Origin: Brachionus manjavacas
Taxonomy: Eukaryota; Rotifera; Eurotatoria; Ploima; Brachionidae
Length of the DNA: 64,000 nt
NCBI GenBank assembly: GCA_019054805.1
Contig: JAHQIY010000010.1
Location: forward strand, 603,501 to 667,500
Direction: 5' to 3'
In this document: positions 60,130 through 64,000 of the stretch, one piece after another
Numbering within the stretch: position 1 is the first letter of the stretch
How the letters are laid out: each line of letters starts with the position of its first letter
Made by a program: the position numbers and the translations under genes
The notes under the pieces: generated by a model
What the model was told of the DNA's origin: nothing
Database searches by the model: none
Seen by the model: the letters and a program-made list of their open reading frames with translations, nothing else

Positions 60130-60726
60130 TATATTCTTATTTTTGTAGATAAAAAATTTCTTATTAGGTTTAAATGATATTTATATATTTTTAAACAAAG
60201 CTTTGCGGGCTTTGAAGTCATGATAAATTTTTTTAAAATTGTTTTTTGTTCTCTTTCAGCTTAAATTATAAAAAAAAATCAAAATCAAAAAAAAGTTAAT
60301 AAAATAAGATCGAATAAAAATAAAGAAAAAAAGCAAAAAAATGTAAAAAAGTTAAATTTTATTGAAATAATTTACATAGTTGAAGCTCCATGAAATTAAG
60401 AAAAGAGGATAAAATAAGGTAGCAATTACACAATCGAGTTGGGTATTCAAGGTTTACATTTTAAATTGATTAAAATGAATTTACATTAAAAATCGACTAA
60501 GTGGTTTAGATCCTTTTTAGACTGTAAGACATTTATGGTCAAAGTGAATGACCTCCTGAGCGAAAAATACCGAATAAACGCAGGTGTCCCCTAAGGCTTA
60601 GTATTTAGTTCTCTTTACAGTCGTACCTCGGTACAACGAAAGAGTCGGTTCGAAATTTTGGTATTCGTTATATCAAAGTTTACATGTTAAAGGATTGAGA
60701 GAATTTTTTTTTTTTCAAAGTTTATT
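60130..60726 (+). repeat. Second inverted duplication, left copy
   Basis: Mirrored by 62722-63317. It starts at TATATTCTTATTTTTG, overlapping the end of the giant palindrome by 5 bp, and ends inside the Tigger element (CAAAGTTTATT). Confidence 0.95.
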
Positions 60727-61840
60727 TTGGAAAGATAATGTTTAAAAAAAGAAAAATTAAAACAAAATAAAATGGAAAAATTAATTTTTTTTATTTGACA
60801 AAAACTCTTTCAAAGTAGATTGTTTAGTAAAAGCATTATCAATCAAAAAGTTTTCCATCCTAAACAAATTATAGATAAAACTAGAACAATCGCTATTATT
60901 TAAAAAAAAAAAAAATTCTCAAGTCGTTAATTTTATCTAAAGCCTCTTTTGAATTAATAGTTGGATTTGAAATTTCTCCTATCTTTATAATATAAACCAG
61001 TTTCATCTGCGTTGAAAATGTCGTTAATATCATAGTCTTGAATTAAATCGGGAAGTACATTGACAATCTAATTTTCGACATTTGCCTAATCGACAAGCCC
61101 TGCTTCACCAGTGACAGTTCTATAAGATATTCTATGTCTATCTTTAAAATTCTGACTTTGAAATCTAGATGACCCAGCATAATCGAATTTCAATGCTTGT
61201 AATTGGATTTCGAGACCAATGATTGTAACGTTTTTATATTTTGTTACTTGATTAAACCAAAAAATTACAGCTTGATCGACGTCATCGTAATTTGATAATT
61301 TATATCGTTTTTTTTCTGGACCGACAAGATTTTTTTCATAATGTTTCATAATTATGGCCTTTGACTTAATATAGTTGAAATTGTAGATGGACTACAGTTG
61401 TATTGTTTCGCCAGTTGTGTAGTTGGAATATTTTTTTCATGTTTTTTAATTATTTCAACCTTCGTTTCAAGTGTAAAAGATTTACGTTTTTTTCGGGTCT
61501 GTATCGGATGTTTTAGACGTAGAGACTTTTGAAACTGATTTTTTATTCATTTTTATTTAATTTATTTTTATTTTCAAATAATTTACCTTTTTTTTATAGA
61601 ACTGAAAATTAACAAAAAAGCGAAAAAAATTGATTTTTTTTTTCGTTATAGAAAATAGGAAGCTAATTTTTAAAAGAAACCTATTTACTTGTTCTTTTGT
61701 TTTATTTCATTGCATCAAAATTTCGTTATATCGAAAATTTTTTGTATAGAATTTAAAATTGTTTTTTCCGGTTCTTAGTTTTCATTTCGTTAATTCAAGG
61801 ATTTCGTTATATTGAGGTTCGTTATACGAAGGTACAACTG
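60618..61840 (-). mobile_element. pogo/Tigger-like DNA transposon, internally deleted
   Basis: Ends CAGTCGTACCTCGGTACAAC and, inverted, CAGTTGTACCTTCGTATAAC are flanked by TA (60616-60617 and 61841-61842), the TA duplication of Tc1/pogo elements. Subterminal GTTATA motifs follow. Transposase pieces lie on the minus strand. Insertion is within the reverse transcriptase of a LINE. Confidence 0.9.
60990..61560 (-). pseudogene. Tigger/pogo transposase remnant (CENP-B-like)
   Basis: On the minus strand: KRKSFTLETKVEIIKKHEKN, then QLAKQYNCSPSTISTIL (first helix-turn-helix, CENP-B N-terminal type). After a frame break, MKHYEKN at 61349 leads into YDDVDQAVIFWFNQ, then FKDRHRISYRTVTGEAGLVD, the second DNA-binding domain. 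The frame then continues near 61040 with IFNADETGLYYK, which holds the first catalytic Asp. The remaining DDE core is missing; a short Lys-rich stretch near 60800 may be the C-terminal end. Typical full-length proteins of this family are several hundred residues, so this copy is inactive. Confidence 0.85.
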
Positions 61841-61918
61841 TATTTAGTATAAATATTAATGACATCCCCAAAAGATACAAAACAAATAATGAATACTCAA
61901 AAAGTTTTACGATTCTTT

Positions 61919-62104
61919 TTAATGAATTTCTAGGTAAGTTTTTAACATTTGAATTCGGTGAGGTCCTAATGCCGCTTCATTTTTCAATCTCTTTAAAGAT
62001 ATAATTAATTCATTTAAGCAAATTGTACACTGGTTATAATTTCTAACGAATTCAGAGTTAAAATTAAGTATCATATCAAGTCGAACCCATGTAAAAAAAG
62101 ACAC
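61919..62104 (-). pseudogene. Second LINE piece, minus strand
   Basis: The minus-strand frame reads NYNQCTICLNELIISLKRLK, then NEAALGPHRIQMLKTYLE. The LK-LK-EAALGPHRI pattern resembles the start of a LINE reverse transcriptase (LK..KA-GPD-I). It meets the plus-strand LINE fragment head-on at about 61920. Short and uncertain. Confidence 0.4.
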
Positions 62105-62514
62105 AAAAATGTTTTTAATTTATTATAATTAATTCATGTGTAAATCGAAACATTATTAAAACTGAATTTTATTGGACATTTAAAAGAGAAGAGAGTTCAA
62201 TAATCAAAGTAAAACGTTGGAAATTTAAACTAATTGACTGTATTATTTATGATTTCAAGTTGTTAATTAATTGATAAATTCTCAATTTTCTCAGTATTTT
62301 TTGTTCCATTGTCTTTTATCTTTAGTCGATCAATTAAAATAATAATTTATCATTTGATCTTTTAATTTGTTTAATCCCTCTAAATTGCATTAATGTCTCC
62401 GCAAAGCGTTTCATAATGATACAATAGATACAATGAAAGGTTATTTCAGTAAATGAGTATTTTGATATCCAATAGAAATGTAGAATTTAATCCAATAAGG
62501 AAGATTTTCAATTA
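62105..62514. other. AT-rich spacer inside the second inverted duplication
   Basis: No gene or repeat recognised. Confidence 0.5.
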
Positions 62515-62723
62515 AACTAAAAGAGACAATTATCGTAATCCCTTAATCTGGAAATGAATTTACGACATTCTTATTGGGCTAATTGTGTGAATTAGGTGAA
62601 TATCCTGAAAAAGAGGTTAGTTCCAACTATATTAAGAGACAATTATCATAATCCCTTAATCTGGAAATGAATTTACGACATTTCCAGATTAAGGGATTAT
62701 GATAATTGTCTCTTTTAGTTTAA
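62515..62723. repeat. Nested direct and inverted copies of a 50-bp segment
   Basis: AAGAGACAATTATCGTAATC... occurs at 62520-62568, again in direct orientation at 62632-62680 (with ATCATAAT), and then inverted at 62680-62720, so the last two form a hairpin with a loop of about 9 bp. The inverted copy carries the CAT variant of the second copy. Confidence 0.9.
62568..62625 (+). repeat. Third inverted duplication, left copy
   Basis: TTCTTATTGGGCTAATTGTG through GAGGTTAGTTC; exact inverse at 63672-63728. Confidence 0.9.
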
Positions 62724-63317
62724 TAAACTTTGAAAAAAAAAAAATTCTCTCAATCCTTTAACATGTAAACTTTGATATAACGAATACCAAAATTTCGAAC
62801 CGACTCTTTCGTTGTACCGAGGTACGACTGTAAAGAGAACTAAATACTAAGCCTTAGGGGACACCTGCGTTTATTCGGTATTTTTCGCTCAGGAGGTCAT
62901 TCACTTTGACCATAAATGTCTTACAGTCTAAAAAGGATCTAAACCACTTAGTCGATTTTTTATGTAAATTCATTTTAATCAATTTAAAATGTAAACCTTG
63001 AATACCCAACTCGATTGTGTAATTGCTACCTTATTTTATCCTCTTTTCTTAATTTCATGGAGCTTCAACTATGTAAATTATTTCAATAAAATTTAACTTT
63101 TTTACATTTTTTTGCTTTTTTTCTTTATTTTTATTCGATCTTATTTTATTAACTTTTTTTGATTTTGATTTTTTTTTATAATTTAAGCTGAAAGAGAACA
63201 AAAAACAATTTTAAAAAAATTTATCATGACTTCAAAGCCCGCAAAGCTTTGTTTAAAAATATATAAATATCATTTAAACCTAATAAGAAATTTTTTATCT
63301 ACAAAAATAAGAATATA
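62722..63317 (-). repeat. Second inverted duplication, right copy
   Basis: Inverse of 60130-60726. It contains a truncated Tigger end (62722-62830) and the LINE fragment (about 62831-62960, minus). Over about 130 bp around the LINE I saw no difference; one substitution lies just beyond (TTACATAAAAAATCG versus TTACATTAAAAATCG). Confidence 0.95.
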
Positions 63318-63671
63318 AGAGAAAAAAAAAACACTACAAATTTAGGTATTTTTTGCCTTTATTGCTGCATTTGTTTATTTCAAAGAAAAGAATCGAGTTT
63401 ATTATTTTTACTTCTTTTAAAAAGTATTTTTATTTTTTGTTTGAATTACAAAATGTATCCAATTTTGAAAAATGAAAAATGAGCCTAACCGGGTGACCTA
63501 TTTTTTTTATTCCATATTTCGCACTCATTTTATTCAAAAACTCCAAAAATGCTCCCGAAATACACCAGTTTTTTTACTGTCACTCCTTTACCTCCTGCGG
63601 TTAATTGGGCGAGGCCTTATTGGGTGAATTAGGTTAACCCAGTTCCCCCTGATTTTGTAAATATTTAGCCC
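63318..63671. other. AT-rich stretch with GC-richer patches
   Basis: Patches at 63482-63500 (GAGCCTAACCGGGTGACC) and 63595-63655. The segment CCTTATTGGGTGAATTAGG (63617) is a weaker inverse of part of 63690-63728, forming a possible 110-bp foldback. No gene. Confidence 0.4.
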
Positions 63672-63728
63672 GAGAACTAACCTCTTTTTCAGGATATTCA
63701 CCTAATTCACACAATTAGCCCAATAAGA
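63672..63728 (-). repeat. Third inverted duplication, right copy
   Basis: Exact inverse of 62568-62625, about 1.05 kb downstream. Confidence 0.9.
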
Positions 63729-63865
63729 ATTAAAAAAGGATTTTTTATTAATTTTAAAAATATAATCATTTAAAATATTCTTTATTATTATTCTTTTAAA
63801 TATATGTACAACATAAGTATTTATAAAAAAATTTACACGAATTTTTTACGAATTCAAAATAAATT

Positions 63866-64000
63866 TTATGTTTGATTTTTTTTAGTTAAAAAGATCTGTC
63901 TCGGAATGTTGTATAAATTTGAAGCTTGAGTAGTGTTCAATTTTTTTTCAAAAGCTTCTTTTTTTGCGTTATCAAGATCTTCCATTGAATACTTTTTTTT
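63866..64000 (-). CDS. psq-type helix-turn-helix protein, partial at window edge
   Basis: The minus-strand frame enters from beyond 64000 and stops with TAA at 63866-63868. It reads KKYSMEDLDNAKKEAFEKK, then NTTQASNLYNIPRQIF. The Y-ED---A...ASNLYNIPR pattern is the pipsqueak-type helix-turn-helix that binds DNA in pogo-like transposases and psq/BAB-type regulators. The short tail after IPR suggests either truncation or a following intron. In this window a transposon origin is more likely than a host regulator. Only about 44 residues are visible. Confidence 0.5.
   Translation of the reverse strand, partial: KKKYSMEDLDNAKKEAFEKKLNTTQASNLYNIPRQIFLTKKNQT

Larger units (their letters stand above)
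39074..60134. repeat. Giant imperfect palindrome (inverted duplication, 21 kb)
   Basis: The sequence from 39074 inward is mirrored from 60134 inward. Examples: ATATAGCCATTTCTGGCC at 39074 versus its inverse ending at 60134; the MULE ORFs at 45689-46110 (minus) versus 53418-53839 (plus); TTAAGGTGCCCC at 48692 versus its inverse at 50828-50839. The arms meet at a 743-bp single-copy centre (49394-50136). Indels make the left arm about 320 bp longer. All nested transposons are shared, so the duplication postdates their insertion. Confidence 0.97.
50137..60134 (-). repeat. Palindrome right arm
   Basis: Mirror image of 39074-49393, about 10.0 kb. Lacks the 270-bp left-only segment and about 120 bp of the BED finger. 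Sampled inner parts are nearly identical to the left arm; sampled outer parts differ by several percent. Confidence 0.95.
60490..61925 (+). pseudogene. LINE reverse transcriptase fragment split by Tigger
   Basis: 60495-60617 reads WFRSFLDCKTFMVKVNDLLS, then YRINAGVP, then GLVFSSL, the segment leading into the PQG motif. After the Tigger insertion, 61843-61925 continues FSININDIPKRYKTNN. The join across the TA target is in register. The Gln codon after GVP is TAA, and the active-site block is not recognisable further on. A 5'- and 3'-truncated, dead LINE that served as landing site. Confidence 0.75.

Noticed and set aside
39074-60134. Palindrome as a pure sequencing fold-back (missed adapter) artefact
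   Set aside because: The arms differ by many substitutions and indels, and a 743-bp single-copy centre separates them; such artefacts give near-identical arms with no spacer. An inverted join of two haplotypes remains possible and is named as a check.
1-64000. tRNA, rRNA, snRNA or CRISPR loci
   Set aside because: No conserved tRNA box A/B pair with a cloverleaf, no rRNA core sequence, and no regularly spaced short repeats were recognised by eye.

Overview
The window is strongly AT-rich eukaryotic DNA with long A/T runs, very short introns, and many decayed non-LTR retrotransposons and cut-and-paste DNA transposons. It carries almost no host genes. The mix (CR1/jockey-like LINEs, Merlin, hAT, MULE, pogo/Tigger, TTAA-type elements) and the style of the LINE proteins remind me most of a monogonont rotifer such as Brachionus, but that assignment is from memory and tentative. 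A compact-intron invertebrate is the safer statement.

Layout. 1-12.4 kb is mostly non-coding AT-rich DNA with a 563-bp palindromic Tc1-type MITE (6.4 kb) and a LINE 3' fragment (8.0 kb). 12.4-22.6 kb is a transposon graveyard: a minus-strand LINE piece, a zinc-knuckle fragment, a complete-ended but internally deleted Merlin element with 8-bp target duplications (14.9-15.9 kb), a long but broken LINE (17.1-19.4 kb), a PHD-finger ORF bounded by imperfect inverted repeats, and more LINE tails. 22.6-37 kb is mainly non-coding. The only convincing host gene is a two-exon gene at 37.05-38.09 kb encoding a 330-residue protein with one ADAR-like double-stranded RNA-binding domain and no deaminase domain in the window.

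39.07-60.13 kb is one huge inverted duplication: two arms of about 10 kb flanking a 0.74-kb single-copy centre. Each arm carries the same nested elements in mirror order: two head-to-tail LINE pieces, a TTAA-type MITE, a BED-finger hAT, a second hAT, a MULE remnant and small foldbacks. One arm runs into a TTAA-flanked transposon that is whole on the left and cut on the right. The inner half of the arms is almost identical; the outer half differs by several percent and by clear indels.

The right end of that palindrome coincides, within about 5 bp, with the start of a second inverted duplication (60.13-63.32 kb) whose turn-round lies inside a pogo/Tigger element. Smaller inverted and direct copies follow at 62.5-63.7 kb. 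I read 39-64 kb as a chain of snap-back/template-switch events. A partial psq-type helix-turn-helix ORF runs off the right edge on the minus strand. No RNA gene, CRISPR array or prokaryote-type operon was seen.
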